Origin: Anastatus disparis
Lineage: Eukaryota; Arthropoda; Insecta; Hymenoptera; Eupelmidae
Direction of reading: 5' to 3'
NCBI GenBank assembly: GCA_017163975.1
Contig: JAFFSR010000343.1
Location: 5,588,001 to 5,652,000 of the forward strand
DNA: 64,000 bases
The position numbers were made by a program, and so were the translations under genes. Position 1 is the stretch's first letter; the number at the start of each line of letters is the position of its first letter. Shown one piece after another: positions 44,225-56,365 of the stretch. Under the pieces are notes generated by a model. That model searched no databases and had not been told where the DNA came from. It was given only the letters and a program-made list of their open reading frames with translations.

Positions 44225-47001
44225 TAAAACAGACAAGAGTTCCAAGTATCAGTCATGTTGCTCAACTCACAATAACAATTAAAACAGCAAAAGAAAAATG
44301 TGCTTACAAGTATAAAAACAGTAAAAATATCATATTTTTCAATTGTTATAATTTTTTTATTAAAACGAAAACTTATTTAATTTCAGAGCATTTCATGTAG
44401 ATGGTAAATCAAAAGCACTTCCAGTTCCTTGAGCTGCAAATCAAGGAACAATAATAACTGTTGAGAATTCATTTTACAATGTAGCACCACGAATGAAAGA
44501 TTTATCAAATTCATCTGAAGAGTTTGCAAAAATAACTGAAGTTGTTACTAGATATGCTATTCATAATCCGACTGTTGGATTCTTTTTGAAGAAAGATGGA
44601 GAAACAACAAATCAAGTTCGCACTCCTCATTCATTTACTACAATTAATAATATTTGTCTTTTATTTGGAAATAATGTTGTAAAAGAGTTGTTGGAAATTG
44701 AAATAGATGACAGAATATATAAATTTAAAAAGCATGCTTTGATAACGTGCCAATTACTCAAATAAAAGATTAACTATTTTGTTATTTATCCATCATCGTT
44801 CAGTTAAATCAATACATATCTATACAATTTCTTTTATTTAATTTTGTACTTTAATTAATCATAAGTAAATGGGTAAAATATATTAATTATTGCAGCTATA
44901 AAGAAGACAATAGAAGATTTATATATTCACCAAGAAAAGCATATCCATAATGTTATATTTCATTAGAAATAGATCCTCAGAATGTTGATGTAAATGTACA
45001 TCCTACAAAGCATGAAGTACGATTTCTCTATGAAGATACAATAATTAAAAAAATGAAAAATGCTCTGGATGAAAAGCTTGCTACTAATGATGCTTCTAGG
45101 ACTTTTTACATTCAAGCTAAACTTCCAAAGTTAGATACGTCGAAATATGTTATACAAGAAATTTCAATAGATACTCAAGAAGAAGCAGATAAAGATAAGA
45201 CAAAAAAGGTTCATCCAAAATATATAATTCGGTTGGACTCCTCTGATCAAAAACATGATAAGTTTAATTTTACAAGTAAAGCTTGTAACATGGCAGATTG
45301 GCCATATTACTTATATGTATATTTGTGGCTCATATAGCCGACAGAAGGAAGCATCTAACTTCGGGCAAGACGGAAAGCAGACCACGCGAGTCAAATAGTT
45401 AAAAGCATAACCCAAAATCGTTGGTACACACGTGCGAATTTATAAAGCACGTACAATGTGCACTGATATAGCTAGCGAGCAACTTGACTCGAGTAGCTAA
45501 GCTTGGGTCCGTCTAGGATCGTTTGTCTCTCTCTTGCGGCGCGCGCAGCGTACAGCAAGAGAGATGAAGCTGAGCATACACTGGTAGACAAGAAGGAATG
45601 CCTTGAATTATTCCTTCTGTCGCCGGCGTCCGATAAAGAGCGTTTCGACTTGCGATATCGCATAGTATTAATTTTGTGTGTGCGAATATCGTGAGCTTGA
45701 GTGAGCGAAAATAGATAGATTTACTATTCTATTTCTTCTATTGTGAATTAAAATAATATCACGATTGCTAATTGAAATAATATAATTTATTGCTTTACTT
45801 GTGCGACGTGTGTACCGGGCGATCGCGTGCGCGTTCTATTGCATATATTCCCTTCGTGCTTTTCTAATTCTTTCTTTTGTTGTGTGTTTATTGCTCGTGT
45901 CCCTTTTAGCTTACGTTTTTGTAATATTTGCTTTTCGTCGTGCCAATAGTTATTTAATTAGAGCAAGCGGCGACGCGTACGCTATACGCGGCTGGCGTCC
46001 ATTTTGAGCGAGCGTACGATTACTGTACAAATTTCTTAAATAAAGTTTCTCTTTTTTTTGTTACTTAATAAATTACAGCTTATATATTTTTATAAATTAG
46101 TGCAACCTCCTGATCCCCAAGGTTGTCACAAGCTACAAATAAAAATAATTCAACAAGCATCTTTGAAATTGAAAAGAAAAAAGAGATTAATGAAGTTTTT
46201 GAAAAAAACTAATGTAATTCCTGAAGTTTCTGTGGAAATTTATGATCTTAATAAATCGGAAATTATTCAAAACAATGATCAGGAAACAATTAAAGATTCA
46301 AATTGAGTTACAGAAATTTTAGATGGTAAATCTAAGAAACCTAAATTAGTAGAAAATAAAAAAAATAGTGATGAAACAAAGGACAGTAAAATTAAAGAAT
46401 TTGAAAACAATAGAACACCAGTTGATTTTAAATCATATTCAGTTAATGAAGTACAAGTAGAAATAAAATTATCAAGTGTATTGACTTTACAAAAAGAACT
46501 AGAGGAATCTTATCATGAAGGCTTACGTGACATACTTTCTAATTTAGTTTTTGTTGGCTGTGTTGATTAATGTTTAGTTTTTATCTGAAGTGGAGTTAGT
46601 TTATATCTTTGTAATACTAAGAAGCTCGTGTAAGTTTCAGATTTCGATGATTCCTTTTAAAAGTTTTAAACAAACTATCAAAATCTTTTTTATTTTTTTA
46701 AAAAAGAGTTATTTTATGAAATTATGCTTTATTATTTTGCTAACTATGAAGTTATAAAATTTTTATTAAGTTTATCAATAATAATTTTCTCTAACATTTT
46801 TTTCATCAATGAAAATATAATAAATTTGGTATAATAAGTTATACCAAAATTTTTTATGATATTCCAACACTTCTTATGATTACATAGGAACCAATATTAA
46901 TTCAAGATTTAGCATTACTTGGCTTTGACTGTGAAGAAGCAGGTTGAACAGAAGCAGCAGGAGATAAAGAAGAATTAGCATATATCTTGTGTGAAGATTA
47001 A
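44225..47001 (+). pseudogene. Mlh1: Decayed copy of the mismatch-repair gene Mlh1
   Basis: Blocks of MutL homologue 1 appear in order on the plus strand: SISHVAQLTITIKTAKEKCAY (44254-44310); then, after an intron with GTATAA donor and TTTCAG acceptor, KALPVP and VENSFYNVAPRMKDLSNSSE (44391 on); VGFFLKKDGET and LLFGNNVVKELLEIEI; IDPQNVDVNVHPTKHEVRFL (about 44970-45030); SVLTLQKELEESYHEGLRDI (about 46480); LSNLVFVGCVD; LFYEIMLYYFANYEVI (about 46710); and DLALLGF (about 46905). These cover the ATPase, transducer and part of the C-terminal dimerisation domain; the last ~130 residues and the start of the ATPase were not found. Nonsense codons (a TGA in a PCAxNQGT block, TAA after GCVD, TGA near 46947) and several frameshifts show it is dead. 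Retained introns mean it is not a retrocopy. MutL proteins act with MutS to direct repair of replication errors; this copy cannot. Confidence 0.85.
45317..46078. mobile_element. GC-richer insert inside the Mlh1 relic, possible solo LTR
   Basis: A ~760-bp block with clearly higher GC content is bounded by the direct repeat CTTATAT (45310-45316 and 46079-46085). It has an AATAAA signal near 46038 followed by a T-rich tail. It has no credible coding frame. The composition, polyadenylation signal and flanking repeat suggest a solo LTR or other insertion, but the 7-bp AT-rich flank could be chance and the ends are not a canonical TG...CA. Confidence 0.4.
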
Positions 47002-47253
47002 AACATCAAAGGGTTTGAATGTGTTTTAATGAAATTTGGACAAATCAATAACAAAGTTTACCGAGAGAACTTTTTTTTGTTTAAAGCTGTAAATTGGAAA
47101 TTAGTAAAAATTATATATTGATAACTTAAACTCTTAGAAAACATCATAAAAAATTAAGAATCAAATTAAATTTAATATTTTCACAATATTATATTGTGAG
47201 CGCCCAGTTGTATTATAGACTCTTAATTGCTAAATTAAATAAATATAATATAG

Positions 47254-47703
47254 AGTCAGGCTACCTGAAACGGGCCACTAAAAACCCACCGTATAAATTT
47301 AATAGTTTTTTTTGCAAATTGTTAAAGGTTTATATGTTAAAAATGAAGTCCTAAAGTAATTTTTGAAAATTTTCATTCTTCTAAAAGTTATTAGCAAACT
47401 AACCTCTAAGCACTTTTTTTTCAAAACACGATTACTCAGAGACTATCAGATAAAAGTTAACGAAATTTTATTTACAAATTCAAAAATAGCTAAAGAATCG
47501 AATAGAATATAAATAAATTAAAAAAATATTAATTATTAATAAAAAATTAGTTTTGCAATAAATAAATTGAAATTTATGACACTTCTCGTAGGGCTAGGAA
47601 ATTTTTTTTCTCTAATCATTTATTCCTTAGACCTTCCTTTACTTATAATCGCAATAAAATTTGGGGGATCTCTATTAGGAAAAGATTTACAAATTTTTGA
47701 ATA
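47254..47703 (+). repeat. Left terminal inverted repeat of the 3.16-kb transposon
   Basis: Pairs with 49965-50413 over about 450 bp, with scattered differences. Confidence 0.85.
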
Positions 47704-47904
47704 TCACGTAGCGATGATAGACGCGACAGTGAAAACGGTTTTGTTGCTCGCGGCCGCATTTGAATCGCTTAATAAACAAAAGCTAATAGTTTCTTTTGCA
47801 AAATCAAACATGCATTTGTTAATATTCATTAATGTTATTGCTATCATCATGACACCACCCCCTAAGTGTTGTAATCCATTCCAAAAAAAATCATAGTTGT
47901 TTTC

Positions 47905-49792
47905 GGAAAAATTTAACTTTTTTATCAAAAAATCGTGACACAAAGTTCAGTGCTTTATTTGGTTTATTCGTTTGTGCTTCTTGTAGACGACAACTGTATT
48001 TAAATAAAAATTCTATTCAATTTGAGGTTAATAATACAACAAATAAGCAAAATAAAGAGCACGTAGAAGAAGTAAATAATGAAATAGAGGAGTCAGAAAA
48101 AGAAGAAAATGATGAAGATTTTGTCTGCAAATTTGTTGATAATAATATCAAAAGACAGAAATTAGCATCTTCATTTGAAGAATGGATTGCAGCTCCGGCT
48201 AAAAAAAGATGCTCCTTAATTTGTCGAATGATGATCAGAAGATATTGCAGAAAACAATTAATAGTAGCAATTTGAATATCTTCAATAAATCTGAAAATTG
48301 TACATGGATAAGTAAAGTCAAAGAGGCATTGTCTCACGCATCTACTCGACATCAAAAAATTGTTCTTTTAATGACATTACCTAATGAATGGTCAATTCGA
48401 AAAGCGGCGAAAGTATTTGATGTTAGTAGGCGCACGGTTTCTACTGCAAAGAAGTTGAATAATGATAAAGGTCATGATGTTCTGCCAGACGTAAGAAAAG
48501 GTCGAGCTATGAGTGTAGATCTAGTTGAAAATGTTAATAATTTTTTTCTTTCGGATGAAGTCAGCCGAGTAATACCAGGAGTGAAAGATGTCAAGTCAGT
48601 TATTGTTAATGGCAAAAGACATCTAGAAACGGTAAGCAATATAAAAAAAAACAATGATAGTGATTTTTAAACAATCAGAAAGTTGTCAATTTATTTCTAT
48701 GGTATTTTTTAAAATTAAATTTTTTTTCTGGAGAAATTTATGTAATTCGATTTTTATATTTTTTATATGTAAAAGCAATATTTCTTTTTAGAAACGTTTG
48801 TTGTTAAGCAATATAAAAGATTTACAAAAATTAAAAATTAAAAAAATTTCTTATAATCAATGGCTTACAACTGATAGGTAATTATATTAACAGATATATT
48901 TATATATTTTATGATAATTAGCTTTTACAACCTAATTATTTTTTAGATGTCAATTACTTCATAAAACTGAGACTGTTAATATTTTTCTTAAAAATCTTGC
49001 ATCCGATTTACCCGATGTTTTGAAACATGATTTCATTGCTCAGACTCAAGCAACGTATTTAGAACAGCTAAAAGAAAAACTTGAAGATGAAGAATTCATT
49101 GTAACCTTAGATTTTTCTGAAAATTATTCATTTCATGTACAAGATGCTATACAATCGCAACATTGGTGCAAAGACCAAGCTACGTTACATGTATACGTGA
49201 TTTATTACAAACAGGATAAAGTTATCAAAAACATTAATTATGTTGTTTTCTCTGAATACGAAAATCACGACGCCACTGGAGTGCATCTGTACAATTCAAA
49301 GATGATTGAGTTTTTTAAAAAGAAAGTTTTGTGCACAAAAAATTAAAAAAAATTTATTATTTTTTGGACGGAGCTGGCTCCCAGTACAAAAATAGATTCA
49401 ATTTATCAAATTTACTGCATCATGAAAAAGATTTTGGAATCAATGCAGAATGGCATTTTTTCGCTACTGCACACGGAAAAGGTGCTTGTGATGGTATCGG
49501 TGGATGTGTGAAAAGACATGCATACAGAGCCAGTTTACAAGATAAGACGATAACTACAACAAAAAAACTGTTTGAATGGGCATCTGATTTCTTCAAAAAA
49601 ATTAGTTTTGAATTTTGTTCACTAAATGAATATAAAAATCATCAGAAAAAATTAGAAAATCGCTTTAGTTCGGCAAAAACAATTGTTGGAACACGTAAAT
49701 TCCACTGCTATAAGCCATATGACATGGAAAAATTAGAATGTAAAATTTTTTCAAATTATTCAAAATCTGCTGTAATAAATGTTAAAAAATAA
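47905..49792 (+). pseudogene. DDE-type transposase with two spliceable introns, nearly intact
   Basis: The N-terminal part (from about 47905) has a CxxC (CASC) and an acidic stretch; the frame shifts near 48205. A helix-turn-helix-like segment follows (WSIRKAAKVFDVSRRTVS, about 48390-48445), then NNFFLSDEVSRVIPGVKDVK. Two introns have consensus borders: 48632-48791 (GTAAGC...TTTTAG) and 48878-48956 (GTAATT...TTTTAG), and both junctions keep phase. The catalytic part contains VTLDFSENYSF (about 49112), YYFLDGAGSQYKNR (about 49352) and WHFFATAHGKGACDGIGG (about 49450), whose conserved aspartates are good candidates for the DDE triad. One frameshift in an A-run near 49335 separates the last two parts. 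The family is widespread in arthropod genomes; the superfamily name is not certain to me. Only two indels stand between this copy and a full frame. Confidence 0.8.
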
Positions 49793-49964
49793 TTGAACTT
49801 TAATTCTACAATAAATAGTATAGTATTCTAGGAACAACAGACTTACGATTTATTTAACTTATTTTTCAAAGAAGAAAAGGCGTGATGCATAAGGATCCAT
49901 ACAACGGTAAAGTACTAGAACGTGCGCCGCCATCTTTGATGCGTTAAACATTCACACCGCAGAT

Positions 49965-50413
49965 TTAAAAAATTTGTAAATCTTTTCCTAAAAGAGATCC
50001 CCCAAATTTTATTGCAATTATGAATAAGAGAAAGTCTAAGGAATAAATGATTAAAGAAAAAAAATTTCTTAGCCCTACGAGAAGTGTCATAAATTTTCAT
50101 TTATTTATTGCATGGCTAATTTTTATTAATAATTAATATTTTTTTCAATCTTTTTATACTCTATTCGATTCTTTAACTATTTTTGAATTTGTAAATAAAA
50201 TTTCGTTAACTTTTATCTGATAGTTTCTAATTAATCGCGTTTAGAAAAAAAAAGTGCTTAGAGGTTAGTTTGCTAAAAACTTTTGGAAAAATGAAAATTT
50301 TCAAAAATTACTTCAGGACATTATTTTTAACATATAAAACTTTAACAATTTGCAAAAAACAGTATTAATTTTGTATGGTGGGTTTTTAGTGGCCCGTATC
50401 AGATAGCCTGACT
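49965..50413 (-). repeat. Right terminal inverted repeat of the 3.16-kb transposon
   Basis: Reverse-complement partner of 47254-47703. Confidence 0.85.
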
Positions 50414-50715
50414 CATATTTACGTGCTATAAATAGCATAATTAGAAAATGATCTATGGATAGAAATTAATATAGTTACTAATTAAGAATTTAAGTTAATA
50501 TAATCCAAAAGAAGTTAAAAGAATAAAAGCATAAGCGCGAAAAGTTCATACGCTCCTGAAACGCACACACTCAAAGATATACATGTGTGTACATCATACA
50601 TCAATAGCGCGCTTAAGCCTCATATTGGCTCAGCGCGTATACGAAAAGCAGGACCACGCACGCAAACGCTGGCGGTGCCAAGCTACTAGAGAAGAGGGGA
50701 CTGTAGTCCAGCGCC

Positions 50716-50723
50716 TATAAAAG
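50716..50723 (+). promoter_or_regulatory. TATA box (TATAAAAG)
   Basis: Canonical TATAAAAG in a GC-rich setting. The wider motif GCCTATAAAAG also occurs in the gypsy leader. Confidence 0.5.
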
Positions 50724-50946
50724 CGGGCAAGCAGAGAGAAAGCCTCTCTCTCGCCTCAGCTCTACCTTAGATTACATCTTAGTTTTTCAAGCACGATGGA
50801 CATTGAAGAATCATCAACGTCGTTGATGATTTTTCCATGCCACGTATGTTAAATATATTATAACTCGAATTTAATGTATAATTTCATTTGATAAAGGGTT
50901 GCGGCGAGCAATACCTTACCTTATACCATCCTAAAGGGTAAAGCCC

Positions 50947-51196
50947 TTAGAGCATATACTACTGGAGGCAGCTTTGAATGCGCCGTGCGCGTGGTTAAGT
51001 TGAGAAAGAGAAAGGTATATTGAGGTTGACAGATATCTCTTTTTCTCTAGCACGTGATTGGTTTGTTTTGTTTCTTACTCCTTTATCACATGACGGAGAG
51101 ATAGAGATAGCTATCAACCTTAGTATATCTTTCTCTTTCCCAACCTAACCACGCGCACGGTGCATGCAGAGCTGCCTCCAGTAGTATATGCTCTAA
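50947..51196. mobile_element. 250-bp MITE with 10-bp target duplication
   Basis: Inverted ends begin TTAGAGCATATACTACTGGA and pair for about 100 bp. The perfect direct repeat GGTAAAGCCC flanks the element (50937-50946 and 51197-51206). An 8-11 bp duplication is characteristic of Mutator-like elements. No coding capacity. Confidence 0.85.
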
Positions 51197-51470
51197 GGTA
51201 AAGCCCCGCATACTGAGGCACTTGATCTTCAGTATTAACGGGCATTACCCATAACACAATTAATCCTTTACTAATCATTGAAACAACTACACACACCTTA
51301 CACACTGACACACTCGGGTCCGCACCAGACGGCATAGCGACTTGTCTGGTTAACGGCTTTACATTTACAAGGTCGGAATAAGGCAAGGATAAGACTCAAT
51401 AGAGTCGATTGAAGTGCGTCTTACTAGCATTAAACTAGTAGGACATCACAATATCTATTATAAAAAAAGA

Positions 51471-51823
51471 AACGGATGGCCTAAGTTGATGTATCTTTTT
51501 GTTAGATTGAAAAAGCAATTTTTTATAGTTCCACTAGAAATTCCTCATAGCGGAAATCCTAAGAGCTTTGGTGTGAAAACAGGGCACAGTTGAAGTTCTT
51601 GGAACATATATTAGAAATTATTCATACAGCGACTTCGAACTTCATTAAATCTTATCACTCACAAATCTGTAAGAATGATGAGTTTATTAAAACGAAAATT
51701 AAATTTTCTATATAAATATATTTAAAATAATTGTAAGATGTAGATATGCATACTTTTGTTATAAAACTTATCCAAAGTGCTATTTATATTATAATTTGAA
51801 AAATCCAAGATTTGTAAGTGCTT
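51471..51823. other. AT-rich sequence without recognised genes
   Basis: Lies beyond the C-terminal end of the NOF/MULE-like gene. The rest of that coding sequence was not recognised here. Confidence 0.5.
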
Positions 51824-52868
51824 TTATTTTTTTTTATCCATCAATAAAAATTTTTCTGTTATAATTGGACGTTGAATTTTTGATTTTAAAATTTTAAAGT
51901 ACGTTTCTGACCGTGATGAAGTTGAAACTATATTTGTTGAATTGAAACTTTTCATCATTATATTAGTCCATGAAGGAAAGCTATAACATAAACTTTTAAA
52001 ATTTTTCACAAAATGTGGACAATGATAAAAATTTATTTCATCACTGATTTCCTCTTTATTATTTAATAGTATCTCTGTTTTTTTAAAAAGATTATCTACA
52101 TAAATTGTCAATTTGTTTCCTATTTCAACATCTAATTCGTTTGCATTATGATTTTCATTATTTTTTAAAGTAATATTTTCTTTAGCTATAGAGTCAATGA
52201 TATCTTGGAAATCACAGTTGTATGTTTTGAATAATTTTTTTAGGAACAATCTTCTTATATAACATTCAGAGTTTTCTTCACATAAAGTATTACTACATAC
52301 TATGAGAATAGATGTAACAATATTCTCAAATTCTTGAAGATCAGTAATTTGAATTAAATAGCCTATGCTCCGCAGATAAAAAATTGTTATATTAACGTTT
52401 ATGTCTTTGAAACATTTCCAATTTTTTACAACATGCAATGAATGTGCAACATCATGTCTATAATAACATTTTGGAAGATGTTCACTTTTTTCCATCAAAG
52501 CTCTAAAACATGATAAATTATATTTTTTATACGTCATATTGTTAAAGGCCAGTGTTATAGCATTCTGCAATGCCTCAGATCCATCGGTTACAATCTCCTT
52601 GGGAATATTAGCCACATTCGCTATCCATCTATTAAATAATTCTTCAATCACACTAACATGATGAATAGATAGAAGAGCCTGCATTAAAGGTATTATTTTT
52701 CCTGCAAGACCTATTACAAGCACGTAATAAAATATTGGCTTGCTAATTGTTCCAGCAAAGAAATACTTTTTAACAACACTTCCAGTAGCATCGAATGATA
52801 AAGGTTACTGAATATTTCTCAGTTTATTCCATAGTTTAACTTGATCGTCACTCCAATAAAATATGAAA
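51824..52868 (-). pseudogene. NOF/MULE-like transposase, C-terminal part
   Basis: Read from 52868, the frame opens with FYWSDDQVKLWNKLRN, is interrupted by a TAA about 17 codons in, and continues in phase with LSFDATGSVVKKYFFAG (candidate first catalytic aspartate), VTDGSEALQNAI (second), and HLPKCYYRHDVAHSLHVVKNW. About 300 codons are then open to 51824. The order of a D-ATG block, a D-xS-xAL block and a CxxRxDVAH block is typical of the Mutator-like transposases of insects to which the NOF protein of Drosophila Foldback is related. The N-terminal part lies at 61441-62286; the two were one gene before the insertion at 52880-61440. Confidence 0.7.
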
Positions 52869-52890
52869 AAAAAATTTTTAACAAAAAAAA

Positions 52891-53485
52891 AACCGACTTC
52901 AAAAAATGCACTGAAAAGTAACAAATAATTTATTATCTTTAGAAATCATACAAATAATTGGTAAAATACAATTTTAGAAGTCGGCGTCTAATTCCTCAAT
53001 AAATGTAAACGTTATTTTTGAACAATGAATGTGAACGTTATTTTTGAAAAAATGGACTAAGTCGTTCTGCTTACGCACCACAGATTTAGAATTAGACGCC
53101 GACTGCTAAAATTGTATTTTACCAATTATTAGTATGATTTCTACACTGAAAAGACATCGGTGCTCTCCCCGCCACACTGGTATATCCGTAACGGCGCTCC
53201 CTCTTTCAATCCATTACGGAGCAAGACCGGCGCTCGAGTGGTCCCGTTTTGTAGCAGCTCCTAATAAGCCGTGTGATAGACGCGGTAACTAGCGCCGCAA
53301 GAGGTCGTTTGCGGCGCTCTCAAGGCGCGGGCCGGCGCCGCTACGGTCCCGATTTCACAAACTATACAGACTGTAGGATTCGGCGTAACCACGGTCAGGT
53401 GGGTGACTGTAGCGGTCCCTACGTCTTTTCAGTGTAAAGATAATAAATTATTTGATACTTTTCAGTGCATTTTTTGAAGTCGGTT
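52891..53485. mobile_element. MITE with AACCGACTTC ends, containing a second MITE
   Basis: The inverted ends read AACCGACTTCAAAAAATGCA and extend about 50 bp (52891-52940 against 53437-53485). Inside, 52938-52996 and 53088-53150 form another inverted pair. A 281-bp MITE (53154-53434) has inserted in the right half. The same terminal word AACCGACTTCAAAAA is used by the neighbouring element at 53491-61437. Confidence 0.75.
53154..53434. mobile_element. GC-rich 281-bp MITE with TA duplication
   Basis: Inverted ends CACTGAAAAGAC and GTCTTTTCAGTG are flanked by TA (53152-53153, 53435-53436). Deleting it restores GATTTCTAAAGATAATAAAT, the exact complement of the matching left arm of the host MITE, which fixes the borders. 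Much more GC-rich than anything nearby. No coding frame. Confidence 0.8.
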
Positions 53486-53749
53486 TTTTTTTAACCGACT
53501 TCAAAAAGGAGGAGGTTCTTAATTCGACTAAATTTTTTTTTTTTTTTTTTTTATGTCTGTTACCTCATAACTCCGTCATTTCTTAACCGATTCGAAAAAA
53601 CTTTTTTTCATCTGATAGAGAATGTCTGCAGGAAGGTCCCATACATGTCCTATAATTATTGGGCCAATATTCAGTTTGTATGACCCAATTATCAAATTAA
53701 GGAAAAAACCGGGTGTTTTGTTTTCTCATTTACCTCCCTTATACTTCGC

Positions 53750-55881
<2,132 letters not shown>

Positions 55882-55943
<62 letters not shown>
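55882..55943. repeat. (CT)n tract, 31 units
   Basis: Perfect CT repeat directly after the plus-strand LINE fragment. Confidence 0.95.
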
Positions 55944-55946
<3 letters not shown>

Positions 55947-56365
55947 ATTTTATTTTCTATCTTCTAGTGAATCTCCTTACTAAAAACGCAAATATAGGTA
56001 GACCCACTAATTACATTAAACTTTCATTATTAATTCATAACGCATGCATTAGTACACCACCAAGCAATATATAGCAGGAAAGAAAGAAGGCTCAACAGCA
56101 CAGTATCGTTATGTGCATGTATACATATACAAAATAAAATATAGTGCAAATATAACAAGCAAGAACAATAGTAAAAGTTTGAATATAATCATATGAGATC
56201 TCTCTCTCTGTGATAAAAGTAAAAAAATTATGATTTTAAAAGTATAAGATTGTTACACTTTATTAAATTTGCACTCATCTGATCAACATGTTACACAATG
56301 ATTATACAGTTGGAGGTCTACAGAACTAAATGTGTAGTAAAGTGTACCATAATATGAAAATACAC
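55944..56365 (-). other. 3' untranslated region of the minus-strand LINE
   Basis: AT-rich, no open frame. On the LINE strand it ends in AGAGAGAGAT near 56205 or continues to the (CT)n tract; the exact 3' end is unclear. Confidence 0.5.

Larger units (their letters stand above)
47254..50413 (+). mobile_element. 3.16-kb DNA transposon with ~450-bp inverted repeats
   Basis: The ends are inverted: AGTCAGGCTACCTGA near 47255 and the complement of AGTCAGGCTATCTGA ending near 50413, followed inward by CGGGCCACTAAAAACCCACC. Inverted identity continues to about 47703 and 49965. The flanks are AT-rich (TATA or ATAT on the left, ATAT on the right), consistent with a 4-bp duplication but ambiguous. The single gene inside is the transposase at 47905-49792. 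The long terminal repeats and 4-bp target site would suit Sola-type elements, among others; I cannot decide from motifs alone. Confidence 0.85.
50560..51470 (+). mobile_element. LTR-like block with a TATA box, interrupted by a MITE
   Basis: A segment richer in GC than its surroundings contains CCTATAAAAG (50714-50723), followed about 25-40 bp later by a pyrimidine-rich start-like region (TCTCTCTCGCCTCAGCTC). It continues on both sides of the 250-bp MITE at 50947-51196. It carries no coding frame. This looks like promoter and leader of an LTR; exact ends and target duplication were not identified. A 5' region of another element type cannot be excluded. Confidence 0.4.

Noticed and set aside
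45472..46007. Short frames in the GC-richer insert within the Mlh1 relic
   Set aside because: No motif, and they overlap on both strands; the block looks non-coding.
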